Positions 16,655 to 25,182 are shown, counted from the stretch's first letter. The stretch: 64,000 bases of DNA from Bacteroidota bacterium (GCA_963169745.1 CAUJCU010000019.1:1-64000); one strand, 5' to 3'. A program made the numbers and translations. Notes: generated from the letters alone by a model not told the origin.

Positions 16655-17131
16655 CTATTTCGTTTTTATTGGTATCCAAATTTCTTCTTTTGATGTAGGG
16701 TCATTGTTTTTGTATTTGTCGCCCAACACTTCAAAATGCGGTCTGTCGTCCAAAACGTAGTCCGAACTTGGCAACCACGTACCCAAAATGTATTGAAAAA
16801 TTGAATTGTCTGTGCTTAAACCTTTGTAATCAAAAACTGCATAAAGTCCGCTTGGCAAAACAAAAGTTTCCATTTCGTTTGGCACATTTTCAAAGTCTGA
16901 AACTTCAACTGTCGCCCAACGTTCAAATTCGTTTGTCGGCTTAAAGTCTGCAAAATGTGTTGGCTTGTAAACAACCATTGAAATTAAATCACTCGTCAAA
17001 TTGTTTGTGATTTCTTTTCGTCTAGGTGTAAAACTTTGCCAAAGTTCGCCAATTTTGTAATTAGCAAAACTCATTGTTAGTCGCTTTCCGACTAATTTCT
17101 TTTCGTTTGATGTTTCAATTCTTGGTGTCAT
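16655..17131 (-). CDS. GyrI-like small-molecule-binding domain protein
   Basis: This is a 158-residue stand-alone domain with the GyrI-like/AraC effector-binding pattern: an opening strand and helix (KKLVGKRLTMSFANYKIGELWQSF), a middle ATVEVSDFENVPNEMETFVLPSGLYAVFDYKG, and the closing helix-strand ILGTWLPSSDYVLDDRPHFEVLGDKY ending in an EEIWIPI strand. GyrI (SbmC) protects DNA gyrase from certain toxins, but the superfamily also holds many unrelated small-molecule binders, so a gyrase role is not proven. Its ATG overlaps the stop of the pentapeptide-repeat gene by 4 bases. Confidence 0.75.
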   Translation of the reverse strand: MTPRIETSNEKKLVGKRLTMSFANYKIGELWQSFTPRRKEITNNLTSDLISMVVYKPTHFADFKPTNEFERWATVEVSDFENVPNEMETFVLPSGLYAVFDYKGLSTDNSIFQYILGTWLPSSDYVLDDRPHFEVLGDKYKNNDPTSKEEIWIPIKTK

Positions 17132-17691
17132 TTTTCAATGTCAATATCGTATTTGTCTAAAAGTCCTGAAACGCCCAAAATAGAAAATTTTGCTTTCTTA
17201 ATTCGGTTAATTTCTGGGTCAATGGAATAATTGTAAGAAGTCCGAAAGTCGGCTTTTTCAAGTGTCGTATGGTCAAAAACGGCTTGTGTCAAATTGCAGT
17301 TGTCAAACACGGAACTTGTCAAGTCGGCTTCTGCAAAGTCAGTTTCTTGTAACTGCGAATTTTTAAAAACTGTCTTTTTGATTTTTGTCTTGTAAAATGA
17401 AGAATGGTTGAGTTGGCAACCGTCAAACGAAAAAGAAAGCCCAAACTCGTTGCAGGTGTCAAACCGAAGCCCCAACATTTTGCTGTCTTTGAATTTTACG
17501 TCCCGAAACGATGTCTTGTTGAGTTTCGTCAAACTGAAATTACAACCGTTAAATGTGCAGTCTATAAACTTAAATTCTGAAAAGTCGCTGTCCGCAAGGT
17601 TGCAGTTGTTGAAAATGCAGCTTTCGTATTCACCTTTTGTCAGCGTGTCGTTTCGGTCAAAAGTTTTGTCTTGTATGTATGTTTCTGTCAT
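17128..17691 (-). CDS. Pentapeptide-repeat protein of Qnr/MfpA-like layout
   Basis: The frame extends to 17760, but that start lies within the attC-like site. The ATG at 17691 begins the recognisable protein (187 residues). From residue 15 onward it consists of five-residue repeats with central Phe/Leu, such as CIFNNCNLADSDFSEF and TDFAEADLTSSVFDNCNL, which build a right-handed beta helix. A break in the middle and a helical hydrophobic C-terminus (SGLLDKYDI) resemble the dimer-forming end of Qnr and MfpA, which mimic DNA and shield gyrase from quinolones. The repeat fold is clear; the gyrase role is inference, supported by the coupled GyrI-like gene. Confidence 0.75.
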   Translation of the reverse strand: MTETYIQDKTFDRNDTLTKGEYESCIFNNCNLADSDFSEFKFIDCTFNGCNFSLTKLNKTSFRDVKFKDSKMLGLRFDTCNEFGLSFSFDGCQLNHSSFYKTKIKKTVFKNSQLQETDFAEADLTSSVFDNCNLTQAVFDHTTLEKADFRTSYNYSIDPEINRIKKAKFSILGVSGLLDKYDIDIEK

Positions 17692-17715
17692 TTGGAACGG
17701 TATCTTATTACACTT

Positions 17716-17852
17716 GCCACTAACGTTTTGCAGATTTGCGATGGGCGGGATTTTTACCACTGAACTTTATGCGGAGCACAAAACTTTCGACTACCACTAA
17801 ACTGTCTGCGGAGCACGAAACCCCGCCTATTGCAAATGTGCTGTTAGCTGCC
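17716..17852 (-). repeat. attC-like site D (after the secreted protein gene)
   Basis: Cores GCCACTAAC (17716-17724) and GTTAGCTGCC (17843-17852) enclose an imperfect stem with GATTTGCGATGGGCGGG on the left and CCCGCCTATTGCAAAT on the right. It ends 7 bases before the stop codon of the 207-residue gene. Confidence 0.7.
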
Positions 17853-17859
17853 GTATTTT

Positions 17860-18483
17860 TCACTTCAGTTTGTCAACCGTGAATGTTAGTCGTTTATTTT
17901 TTGTTGATTGATAAACGAATTTGTCTTCAGTGAACATTAATATTTTGAAGTCTTTTTGACTTGTACCAAACATTTTGTCGTGGTAAAGTGTAAGTACATC
18001 TCCGTCAATTTTCCAAGTTCCTTTTGATGAAGTCCCATTCAATCTTACCATTTTAAAATCACCTGTTTCAAACAGCCAAAATTCACTTTCTTCGTCTTTC
18101 CAATGTCCTTGTAAGTTTTGACGTGTCGCTTTATTTTCTGCAACTTTAACCGGCTCGGGCTTTTTTTCTTCAACTATAGGTTTGTTAAGGTCGGCACCAA
18201 TATTTTTTGCACATTGGATTATTGTCGCACTTTTTATTCGTTTTAGTTCTGCGTCTATTTTTGCTTGATAGTCGTCTTTGTTGTATTTAGCAGTTATTTC
18301 GTCCAAGTAGCAAAGGCTGATTGTTTCTCGTTGGTCTTGACTGAGAGACTTATAGTCTGTCGTCAAATGCGCTAAACACTCCTCGTAAATTAAATTTCTG
18401 TCGCTTTTACCCCAAGTATTTGTTTGTCCAAACACTATTAGGTTTGCTGAAATTAAAGTCGTTGTCAAAATGATTTTTTTCAT
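17860..18483 (-). CDS. Secreted protein with a lipocalin-like C-terminal domain
   Basis: This 207-residue protein has an N-terminal signal peptide (KKIILTTTLISANLIVFGQ). The first half is helical with several cysteines (C34, C56 and near C93). A Lys/Glu/Pro-rich linker leads to about 85 residues starting LQGHWKDEESEFWLF that look like a small beta-barrel of the lipocalin-like type: a W near the start, a GTWKIDGDVLTL turn, and repeating strands. It is the first unit of the cassette-like array, 110 bases after the array-edge promoter. Function unknown. Confidence 0.65.
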   Translation of the reverse strand: MKKIILTTTLISANLIVFGQTNTWGKSDRNLIYEECLAHLTTDYKSLSQDQRETISLCYLDEITAKYNKDDYQAKIDAELKRIKSATIIQCAKNIGADLNKPIVEEKKPEPVKVAENKATRQNLQGHWKDEESEFWLFETGDFKMVRLNGTSSKGTWKIDGDVLTLYHDKMFGTSQKDFKILMFTEDKFVYQSTKNKRLTFTVDKLK

Positions 18484-18878
18484 GTGTTACTTTTTTTTGT
18501 TTGTTATTTAATTATTTGTTGGGTCATGTCGTTAGGTCGTTATGCAAGGTAACTGTTATGTTTACTACTGTCGTTATATGTTCGTTCAATATGGCAGCTA
18601 ACTCCCAAATATACGAAGTTTTTCAATTTTTAAAAATCACTCAAAAATTTATTAAGTGCTTAAAAATGAGATTAATAGCTATTGTTTTTATTTCGTACTA
18701 TTTTTCGTTCTATTTTTTGCATTATATTTTTTAAATTATCAGAAACTAATTTTTTAAAATAGTATGCTCCCTTTTTATAGAGAGCTTTTAATGCTTTTCT
18801 GATGGATTTTGAGCCCATTCGATTGCCCTAAAACGAATGCCATTTAAAATTGGAACTCAATAGCTCCTTTTGTTAAAC
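18484..18878. other. Array edge and AT-rich spacer without a gene
   Basis: The part up to 18602 is the leader of the first cassette-like unit. Beyond it lies about 270 bases of very AT-rich sequence up to the stop of bshC. I found no protein with family features and no strong hairpin. Confidence 0.6.
18606..18613 (-). promoter_or_regulatory. Promoter element at the array edge, reading into the cassettes
   Basis: The minus strand reads TATATTTG just 4 bases to the right of the outermost core GGCAGCTAAC (18593-18602). Transcription would start close to the boundary and run leftwards through the units, the same geometry as the Pc promoter beside attI in integrons. The -33 element is not clear. 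Confidence 0.5.
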
Positions 18879-20483
18879 TTATGCTGTTATTATCGTAAAT
18901 TCTTTAAGAAAAGGATTGGCTAAAGAATTAATGGTGTCTATAACCGACACGCCAAACTTTTGTTGCAACCAAAGTATATTGTCGTAGCGTTCTTGCAAAT
19001 TACCCTCGGGAAAAAGTTGTTCCTTAACTTTTTTTATTTGCCCTATTTGGGTTTCGTGTCTTTGCTTAGATGCTTTGTTTATTTTATGGGCAATAGTCTC
19101 AATTGATTTTAGTGTTTTTTGTTTTTCTGCTTCAACGCTGTTTCCCAAAGTCTTTTCAACAGATATAGCTTGCTCTTTAATATGGTTAAACAAGTGCTCA
19201 ACTTGCTGTTTTTCATTAGCACAGTCTATTTCACTATAACTTGTTTGCTGCAAAACTTTTTGAATTAGAAAATCAAAAGGTTCAAAAATTTCGGAAGGTG
19301 CAATTTTATTCTCCATTAATTTGGCCTCTTGTTTTTTATCTATCCATAAAAAAGAATTACGTAAAACAAGCATGGGAAAGAAAACTTTATGGGCATCAAA
19401 CAAACTCTTAAACTCTAACCAATACGATAGCTCACCACCGCCACCAATATAGGCTAAATTAGGCAAAATGTGCTCCTGATATAGTGGGCGCATAATTACA
19501 TTAGGACTAAATTTTTCGGGATTTTGCTCAATCGCTTCACTGAGCTGTTCGGGTGTAAACTGCAAATTGCTATCCAATACACGATAAGTTTCATTTTCAA
19601 ATACGATGCGTTTACGCATTTGATGGTCTAAGTAAAAAAAGTTTATGAGGCGCGGTTTTACTTGAACTTTCTCTTCTTTAATAAGATTTTTTGAAACCAA
19701 TGAACGAATACTCTGTGATACTTCTTTATATGAAACTTGTTGTAAAATATCGTTTTTGATTAGCGGTATAAATTCTTCTTTAAGTTCTCGGTTATCAGCA
19801 TCAATTACCAATAAACCACTGGAGCCAAAAAGATGCAGTACCAACGCTCGGGTAGCTTCTGATAAGTTTTTGTTTTCAACATAAGCCTTTTCAAGTTTTT
19901 CAAACAGAGGTAAATCATAAACGCTGCTCCCTAATATTTCATTTAGTTCAGTTAAAAATGTTTGTATTCCCTGAGTTTTTATTCTTCCTGTAGCTCCTTG
20001 TTCCTGAGTTTGCCATGTAATTTTTTTCTGAAATAAGTGCAGGTGATTAATTTCTTCAAAATCATGATCTTCAGTTGCCATCCACAATACCGGAATAAAA
20101 TTAAAATTGGGGTGTATGGTTTTTAATTGCTTACATGTGTGAATTACTGAAGCTATTTTATAAACAAAATAGAGCGGCCCGGTAGCCAAACATATTTGAT
20201 GACCGGTGGTTATGGTGAAGCTTTGTTCGTGTATTATAAGTTGAACAGATTGGTTTACTTCGGGATACAGTTCCAAAAAATCTTTATGTTGCTGTTGTAA
20301 TACACGTTGCAATTTTTCTCTGTTTACCGGAAATTGTTTACGCAAACTGATTGCTTGTTCAAAAGCATCTATTTCCGGTAAGAAATTATAAAATGATCTT
20401 AAATCTTCATTTTGAGTTAAATATGCTTTAACAAGACCGTTTAATACAGGCGTATTTAATAGGGGAACTTTAGTGATTTGCAT
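18879..20483 (-). CDS. bshC: Bacillithiol biosynthesis cysteine-adding enzyme BshC
   Basis: BshC adds cysteine to glucosaminyl-malate in the last step of bacillithiol synthesis. At about 534 residues the protein has the family length. It shows ITTGHQICLATGPLYFVYKIASVI, then FIPVLWMATEDHDFEEINHLHL, and later IRPLYQEHILPNLAYIGGGGELSYWLEFK, all typical of BshC, with a long coiled-coil insert (about 405-485) near the C-terminus. ATG at 20483 is preferred over the TTG at 20489. It is followed downstream by the cassette array edge. Confidence 0.9.
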   Translation of the reverse strand: MQITKVPLLNTPVLNGLVKAYLTQNEDLRSFYNFLPEIDAFEQAISLRKQFPVNREKLQRVLQQQHKDFLELYPEVNQSVQLIIHEQSFTITTGHQICLATGPLYFVYKIASVIHTCKQLKTIHPNFNFIPVLWMATEDHDFEEINHLHLFQKKITWQTQEQGATGRIKTQGIQTFLTELNEILGSSVYDLPLFEKLEKAYVENKNLSEATRALVLHLFGSSGLLVIDADNRELKEEFIPLIKNDILQQVSYKEVSQSIRSLVSKNLIKEEKVQVKPRLINFFYLDHQMRKRIVFENETYRVLDSNLQFTPEQLSEAIEQNPEKFSPNVIMRPLYQEHILPNLAYIGGGGELSYWLEFKSLFDAHKVFFPMLVLRNSFLWIDKKQEAKLMENKIAPSEIFEPFDFLIQKVLQQTSYSEIDCANEKQQVEHLFNHIKEQAISVEKTLGNSVEAEKQKTLKSIETIAHKINKASKQRHETQIGQIKKVKEQLFPEGNLQERYDNILWLQQKFGVSVIDTINSLANPFLKEFTIITA

Positions 20484-20512
20484 GCCCAAAAATAATGATC
20501 TAAAATGACAAA

Positions 20513-21781
20513 TTATTTCTTAAGCTTTTGTTTTTTGCGGTATCCGATAAAGAAATACAAGCCCAGTCCAATAATTAACACCGGAATAAAATATGAGGAA
20601 GAAACTTTATTATCTCCAATGGTAACAAATACTCGATTCCACCTTATTTTATTAAATATACTGGTAGCATTATTATCTAAACTTAACCAAACAAATACAG
20701 CCTTGCCTACAATATGGTCTTCGGGTACAAAGCCCCAAAAACGACTATCGGCCGAGTTATGCCGGTTGTCGCCCATCATAAAGTAGTAATCCATTTTAAA
20801 AGTATAGTTTTGGGCTATGGCACCGTTAATATAAATGTTCCCATCTTTTACTTCCAGTTTGTTTTTTTCATAAACCTCTATAATCCTTCGGTATAAAGGC
20901 AATGAAGCTTTGTCTAATGTTACCTGAACCCCCTTTTTAGGAATAACCAAAGGGCCATAATTGTCAACATTCCACTTACGAAGCGGATCAAAAGGGAAAA
21001 TATACTCAGCATAAACTCCGGCCTTCTCAAACATAGGCTCAATATGTACCACATTGCCAAAATTCTTTACTTTTTCAGCGTTTTCTTTGGTCATGGTTAA
21101 TTCATAATCACCCATATTAGATATTTTAGCTCCTTCGGTTATCTGTAAATCCATAAGGGCTTTAGGGTTAAAATCACTACCATCGGTTTGCACATGATAT
21201 TTCCATTGCATACGTTCCGGCATATCAGCCATTTTATCGTTAATATACAAAATACCTTGTTTAACTTCCAGTTTATCGCCCGGAATGGCTACGCAACGCT
21301 TAATATAGTTTTCCTGCTTATCTACCGGCCTAAAGTCTTCCATGGGGTAGTTAAATACAACTACTTCATTGTTTTTTATCTTGCCTAATCCGGGGAGCCT
21401 GAAATAAGGAATTTTTATGATTTCGGAGTACGACTTTACTGTTTCAGTAAACGGCATAGTATGGTGCGCAAAAGGGAAAGATACCGGAGTCATTGGCACA
21501 CGTGCTCCATAACTTATCTTGCTAACGAATAGAAAGTCGCCTATAAGCAACGATTTTTCCATAGAAGAGGTAGGTATGGTAAAGGCCTCAATAAAAAATG
21601 TTCGGATAAAGGTGGCTGCTATAACAGCAAAAAGCACCGCATCGGTCCATTCACGAAGGGGTGATCTTTTTTTGTCGTTTTTGTGAAAAAGATAAAACAA
21701 ACCTAAGGTGATAATGCATAAGAAAATGAATAAATAAATATTCATTGATTTCTTATTAGATGCTTCTTCTTTTTTTGCCAT
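20513..21781 (-). CDS. lepB: Signal peptidase I (LepB), long Bacteroidota form
   Basis: The enzyme cleaves signal peptides on the outer face of the inner membrane. Two N-terminal membrane segments (about 14-33 and 45-65) precede the catalytic serine in TIPTSSMEKSLLIGD (S73) and the general-base lysine in NYIKRCVAIPGD (K161). The late MGDNRHNSADSRFWGFVP box is intact. At 422 residues it is longer than E. coli LepB, with an insert between the lysine and MGDN boxes that is common in Bacteroidota. A C-terminal membrane segment is present. Confidence 0.92.
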   Translation of the reverse strand: MAKKEEASNKKSMNIYLFIFLCIITLGLFYLFHKNDKKRSPLREWTDAVLFAVIAATFIRTFFIEAFTIPTSSMEKSLLIGDFLFVSKISYGARVPMTPVSFPFAHHTMPFTETVKSYSEIIKIPYFRLPGLGKIKNNEVVVFNYPMEDFRPVDKQENYIKRCVAIPGDKLEVKQGILYINDKMADMPERMQWKYHVQTDGSDFNPKALMDLQITEGAKISNMGDYELTMTKENAEKVKNFGNVVHIEPMFEKAGVYAEYIFPFDPLRKWNVDNYGPLVIPKKGVQVTLDKASLPLYRRIIEVYEKNKLEVKDGNIYINGAIAQNYTFKMDYYFMMGDNRHNSADSRFWGFVPEDHIVGKAVFVWLSLDNNATSIFNKIRWNRVFVTIGDNKVSSSYFIPVLIIGLGLYFFIGYRKKQKLKK

Positions 21782-21916
21782 ATGAGCCGAATTAAACTTT
21801 TATGATTTGAAGCAACAAAGAAAAGAATTTTATCTGTTAATGAAAGTTATTATAAACACCCATCACAATCTATTAGTTATGGGGCATAATTTGTTAAAAT
21901 AGGAATGTATCTTGGC

Positions 21917-22633
21917 TTATAAGGCCAACAAATCTTTCATGGTATAAATGCCTCTTTTTCCTTGCAACCACTCAGCTGCCATTAAGGCTCCACTTGCAAA
22001 GCCACTGCGATTTATGGCAGTATGTTTTATTTCAATTACATCTTGAGTCGAAGCATACGAAATTTGGTGTGTTCCGGGCACATCGGGTGCTCTTATACTT
22101 TCAATAGGAAGCAGGTTGTTTTCTGTTATCTTATTATTTGCCCAGCCTGTGTAATGCTTGTTCTTATTCATAATACCTTCGGCTAAGGAAATAGCTGTGC
22201 CGCTTGGAGCATCTAATTTTGTAGTATGATGAATTTCACTTAAAGTTATTTTGTATTGTGGATACTTTTGCATAAGAGATGCCAAATAACTGTTGAGCTC
22301 AAAAAACAAATTTACCCCTAAACTAAAATTCGAAGCATAGAACATACTTCCCTGATATGCTTCACATTGCTGTTCAATTTTATCTTTAAAAGCACTCCAT
22401 GCAGTGGTGCCAATAACTACCGAAACACCAGCTTTAAAGCACAGCAAAACATGATTAAAAATTGTTTGAGGTGTAGAAAATTCTATAGCCATATCGGCTT
22501 TTTTTAAATTCTCAATAGTGAGCTCATGTTGGTTAGAGCTATTTATTCTTAAAACAATAGAGTGTCCTTTTTCAAGGGCTATTTGTTCAATAGCTTTTCC
22601 CATCTTTCCGTAGCCAATTAAAGCAATTTTCAT
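21917..22633 (-). CDS. dapB: 4-hydroxy-tetrahydrodipicolinate reductase
   Basis: DapB uses NAD(P)H in lysine and diaminopimelate synthesis. The dinucleotide-binding start MKIALIGYGKMGKAIE, the mid-motif VVIGTTAW, the loop ASNFSLGVNLF and the substrate motif ETHHTTKLDAPSGTA (here EIHHTTKLDAPSGTA, with catalytic His and Lys) are all visible. The 238-residue length is typical of the short Bacteroidota form. It starts 10 bases after the HerA-like ATPase gene, and 135 bases separate it from lepB. Confidence 0.93.
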   Translation of the reverse strand: MKIALIGYGKMGKAIEQIALEKGHSIVLRINSSNQHELTIENLKKADMAIEFSTPQTIFNHVLLCFKAGVSVVIGTTAWSAFKDKIEQQCEAYQGSMFYASNFSLGVNLFFELNSYLASLMQKYPQYKITLSEIHHTTKLDAPSGTAISLAEGIMNKNKHYTGWANNKITENNLLPIESIRAPDVPGTHQISYASTQDVIEIKHTAINRSGFASGALMAAEWLQGKRGIYTMKDLLAL

Positions 22634-22643
22634 TTTGATTTAA

Positions 22644-24206
22644 TTAAAACCACGAGTTTGATTTTCTATTTCTTGAACGGGAGGCACCAAGCCCTAAAGC
22701 TCCTAAAAGGCCACGAGTAACTTCTCGTGCTACCGAACGTAAAACTTGCTTACCAACAGGACTCCCCAAAGCATCGCTTATAATACTTGGAACAGCAGGA
22801 ATTACCGTGTTACTGGAAAGTGACGATGGGGTTGCTTCAGGCGCTGGTGTGGAATCCAGCTTTTGAAGCTTGGCATTTAACATTTCAAAGGCACTTTCGC
22901 GATCTACTTCTTGATTATATTTTTTAACTAAGGCCGATTTTGAAATAATAGTATTTATTTCATCTGAATTTAATATATCCATTCGGCTTTGTGGAGCACG
23001 TAATAAAGTATGAACAATAGGAGTAGGGCTCCCTTTCTCGTTTAATACACTTACCAAGGCTTCGCCAATCCCAAGCTCGGTAAGCAGTTGTTCAATATCA
23101 TAATAGTCAGATAAAGGATAGTTTTGTGCAATAAGCTTTAAGTCCTTTCTGTCATTAGCGGTATAAGCTCTAAAGGTATGTTGAATTTTTAAGCCCAACT
23201 GCCCAAGTATAGCCGCAGGTATATCAACAGGAGTTTGGGTAATAAAAAAAATACCAATACCCTTTGACCGAATAAGTTTAATAATGGACTCAATTTGGTC
23301 GAGTAAAGCTTTTGAAGCTTCTTTAAAAATAAGATGTGCTTCGTCAATAAATAAAATTAGTTTGGGTGTGTCCAGGTCGCCTTCTTCAGGAAAAGTAGCA
23401 TATATTTCGGCTAATAAGCTAAGCATAAAAGTACTAAAGAGCTTTGGTCTGTTCTGAATATCCGAAAGCCGTATAATATTCATATATCCCTTGCCTTCTT
23501 CATTCACCCGCAACAAATCACTTACTTCAAAAGATTTTTCACCAAAAAAACGTTCAGCTCCTTGTTGCTCAATTTCAATAATTTTACGAATAATGGTACT
23601 GGTGCTTGCGGTACTTATACGACCATATTCTTTTTCAATTTCTACTTTACCTTCATTAGTTAAAAATTGTAAGGTTTTTTTGAAATCTTTTAAGTCGAGT
23701 ATAGGCAATCCTTGGTCGTCAGCATATTTAAAAACTAAAGAAACTACTCCGGCTTGCGTATCATTTAACTCTAATATTTTAGAAAAAAGTATAGGGCCAA
23801 ACTCCGTAACGGTTGCTCTTAAGCGTGCTCCGGGTTCATCACTCAGACTTAAAAACTCGGTGGGATAACCATGTGCCTGCCAGCTTTCACCAATGCTTAG
23901 CTGTCTTTGTTTTATTTTTTCATTTTCAGTTCCGGCAACTGCTATACCACTTAAATCGCCTTTTATATCCATCATAAGGGTCGGAATGCCACGTTCCGAA
24001 AGGGCTTCTGCAATACCTTGTAAGGTTTTCGTTTTGCCGCTTCCGGTTGCACCCGAAATTAAGCCATGCCGATTAAGAGTTTTTAAGGGAACTTTTATTT
24101 TTGCTTCAGCATATGTTTCTCCTTTATACATGGCTGCACCCAGTACAAACGATTGCCCCTTAAACTGATAACCGGAATTTAAACTATTTAAAAATTTTTC
24201 ATCCAT
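22644..24206 (-). CDS. HerA/YjgR-type ATPase (DUF853)
   Basis: This 520-residue protein has Walker A SGATGSGKTKTLQ (51-63) near the N-terminus and an LILFIDEAHLIF Walker B in the middle, with the conserved IRSKGIGIFFITQTP and FRAYTANDRKDLK stretches of the DUF853 family. These HerA-like ATPases resemble DNA pumps but their cellular task is unsettled. The Pro/Ser-rich linker near residue 450 and a small basic C-terminus are usual. It lies between dapB and a small helical protein gene, same strand. Confidence 0.88.
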   Translation of the reverse strand: MDEKFLNSLNSGYQFKGQSFVLGAAMYKGETYAEAKIKVPLKTLNRHGLISGATGSGKTKTLQGIAEALSERGIPTLMMDIKGDLSGIAVAGTENEKIKQRQLSIGESWQAHGYPTEFLSLSDEPGARLRATVTEFGPILFSKILELNDTQAGVVSLVFKYADDQGLPILDLKDFKKTLQFLTNEGKVEIEKEYGRISTASTSTIIRKIIEIEQQGAERFFGEKSFEVSDLLRVNEEGKGYMNIIRLSDIQNRPKLFSTFMLSLLAEIYATFPEEGDLDTPKLILFIDEAHLIFKEASKALLDQIESIIKLIRSKGIGIFFITQTPVDIPAAILGQLGLKIQHTFRAYTANDRKDLKLIAQNYPLSDYYDIEQLLTELGIGEALVSVLNEKGSPTPIVHTLLRAPQSRMDILNSDEINTIISKSALVKKYNQEVDRESAFEMLNAKLQKLDSTPAPEATPSSLSSNTVIPAVPSIISDALGSPVGKQVLRSVAREVTRGLLGALGLGASRSRNRKSNSWF

Positions 24207-24219
24207 ATTATCTCAAAAA

Positions 24220-24534
24220 CTATTTTACAAAACGTGATATAATAGAGGTAAGTAACAACTCAACAAGTCGTACCCACTTCCCAACTTTTGCTAATTTTTC
24301 ACCAGCTTCAGGCATCCACGCTGCTATAATCTGGTGCAAGGTGTCAAAAATATAATTACTGGTGGCCTTTTCGCTTTTATTTAAAGGAATAATACTTTCT
24401 AATACCATTACCCCAAAATTGTCTTGAATAACATTCAAATGATTTTCAATTTCTTTTTCCTTTGCCATATATAGTGCTTTAAGCCTTGCTTTTTCACTAA
24501 TTAATGCTTCTATGGTGTTAATCTTTGTTTTCAT
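24220..24534 (-). CDS. Small helical protein of the envelope trio
   Basis: A 104-residue protein with a Lys/Glu-rich N-terminal helix and a more hydrophobic C-terminal half ending LVELLLTSIISRFVK. It overlaps the upstream holin-like gene by 17 bases, so the two are coupled. No named family is recognised. The order YtxH-like, holin-like, this protein recurs in Bacteroidota as I recall, and suggests a membrane-stress role. Confidence 0.65.
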   Translation of the reverse strand: MKTKINTIEALISEKARLKALYMAKEKEIENHLNVIQDNFGVMVLESIIPLNKSEKATSNYIFDTLHQIIAAWMPEAGEKLAKVGKWVRLVELLLTSIISRFVK

Positions 24535-24886
24535 CCTGACTTGTTAGACTTTCAATAATTTTATTCATCAATGGGCGCTCAATTTGCTTCTTTCTAATAA
24601 ACAAAAATAGAAGTATTAGCAATAAATAAAAACCTGCAATAATCCCAAAACCAATAAAGGTATTGTTAAAAACAGTGCCTAAATAAAACCCTAAAGCTAT
24701 AAATAAAAAAAACAGAAAAAAGAAAACCAGCAGTATAAGTATAAAGGCCGAAATAAGGCTTACTCCTGCTATTGACAGAAGTTGAAAGACCGAAAGCTTG
24801 GTGTGTTCTAACCGCAGTTCAAAATATTCAATCAATAAGCTTTTGAGCTTTGAAAAGCCGTTTTCAGTACTCTTGTCCGAATTCAA
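24518..24886 (-). CDS. Phage-holin-family (DUF1469-like) membrane protein
   Basis: This 122-residue protein has a charged N-terminal helix, then two strong hydrophobic segments (about 37-70 and 78-100) separated by a short loop, and a basic then acidic tail. This matches the Actinobacterial Holin-X/DUF1469 layout of small membrane proteins found beside YtxH proteins. It overlaps the next gene and follows the YtxH-like gene by 27 bases. Confidence 0.75.
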   Translation of the reverse strand: MNSDKSTENGFSKLKSLLIEYFELRLEHTKLSVFQLLSIAGVSLISAFILILLVFFFLFFLFIALGFYLGTVFNNTFIGFGIIAGFYLLLILLFLFIRKKQIERPLMNKIIESLTSQDENKD

Positions 24887-24913
24887 GGGCAGCGTTTTTT
24901 TTAGGTTATTAAA

Positions 24914-25147
24914 TTAAATGTTTGCTGAGCCCGAACTGTTTTCGTTCATCCCGTTTTTTAAATCGCTTACCACTTCTTTCCCTTTATCAACGGTTTCGTT
25001 AAATTTATCTTTTATCTTACTTGCTGTTTCTGCTAAGTCACCACCCATTTGATTCATTTTTTTTCCACTCAGCAAATAGCCTAAAACAAATCCGGCAGCA
25101 GCTCCTAACAGCGCCCCTAATACTAAGTTCGACTTATTGTTTTCCAT
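24914..25147 (-). CDS. YtxH-domain small membrane protein
   Basis: The 77-residue protein starts with a Gly/Ala-rich membrane helix (NLVLGALLGAAAGFVLGYLLSG) followed by the amphipathic KIKDKFNETVDKGKEVVSDL helix, the hallmark of YtxH proteins linked to envelope stress in Firmicutes. It is the first gene of the trio and has a TATCTTTG promoter element at 25175-25182. Confidence 0.8.
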   Translation of the reverse strand: MENNKSNLVLGALLGAAAGFVLGYLLSGKKMNQMGGDLAETASKIKDKFNETVDKGKEVVSDLKNGMNENSSGSANI

Positions 25148-25174
25148 AACCCCAGTTATTATATACGTGAATTA

Positions 25175-25182
25175 CAAAGATA
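25175..25182 (-). promoter_or_regulatory. TAnnTTTG promoter for the YtxH trio
   Basis: The minus strand reads TATCTTTG, 28 bases upstream of the YtxH ATG. It lies in the divergent region shared with secA. Confidence 0.6.

Larger units (their letters stand above)
130..18602 (-). mobile_element. CALIN-like array of gene cassettes (four units, no integrase seen)
   Basis: Four long inverted-repeat sites separate the genes. Each unit is bounded by a short inverted core found only at its own two ends: GTTGGCAGA (255-263) with TCTGCCAAC (15351-15359); GTTGGCTACC (15478-15487) with GGTAGCCAAC (16510-16519); GTTAGTGGC (16638-16646) with GCCACTAAC (17716-17724); GTTAGCTGCC (17843-17852) with GGCAGCTAAC (18593-18602). 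In integron cassettes the first bases of an inserted cassette belong to its own attC, so this pairing is the expected signature. All genes inside read leftwards and the three small units place the attC-like site just after the last stop codon. The cores deviate by one base from the classical RYYYAAC/GTTRRRY consensus. No integrase gene is visible. Confidence 0.65.

Noticed and set aside
18501-18734. Plus-strand open frame of 77 codons at the array edge
   Set aside because: It crosses the cassette boundary and the leftward promoter, is mostly Phe/Tyr/Ile from AT-rich DNA, and shows no family features.
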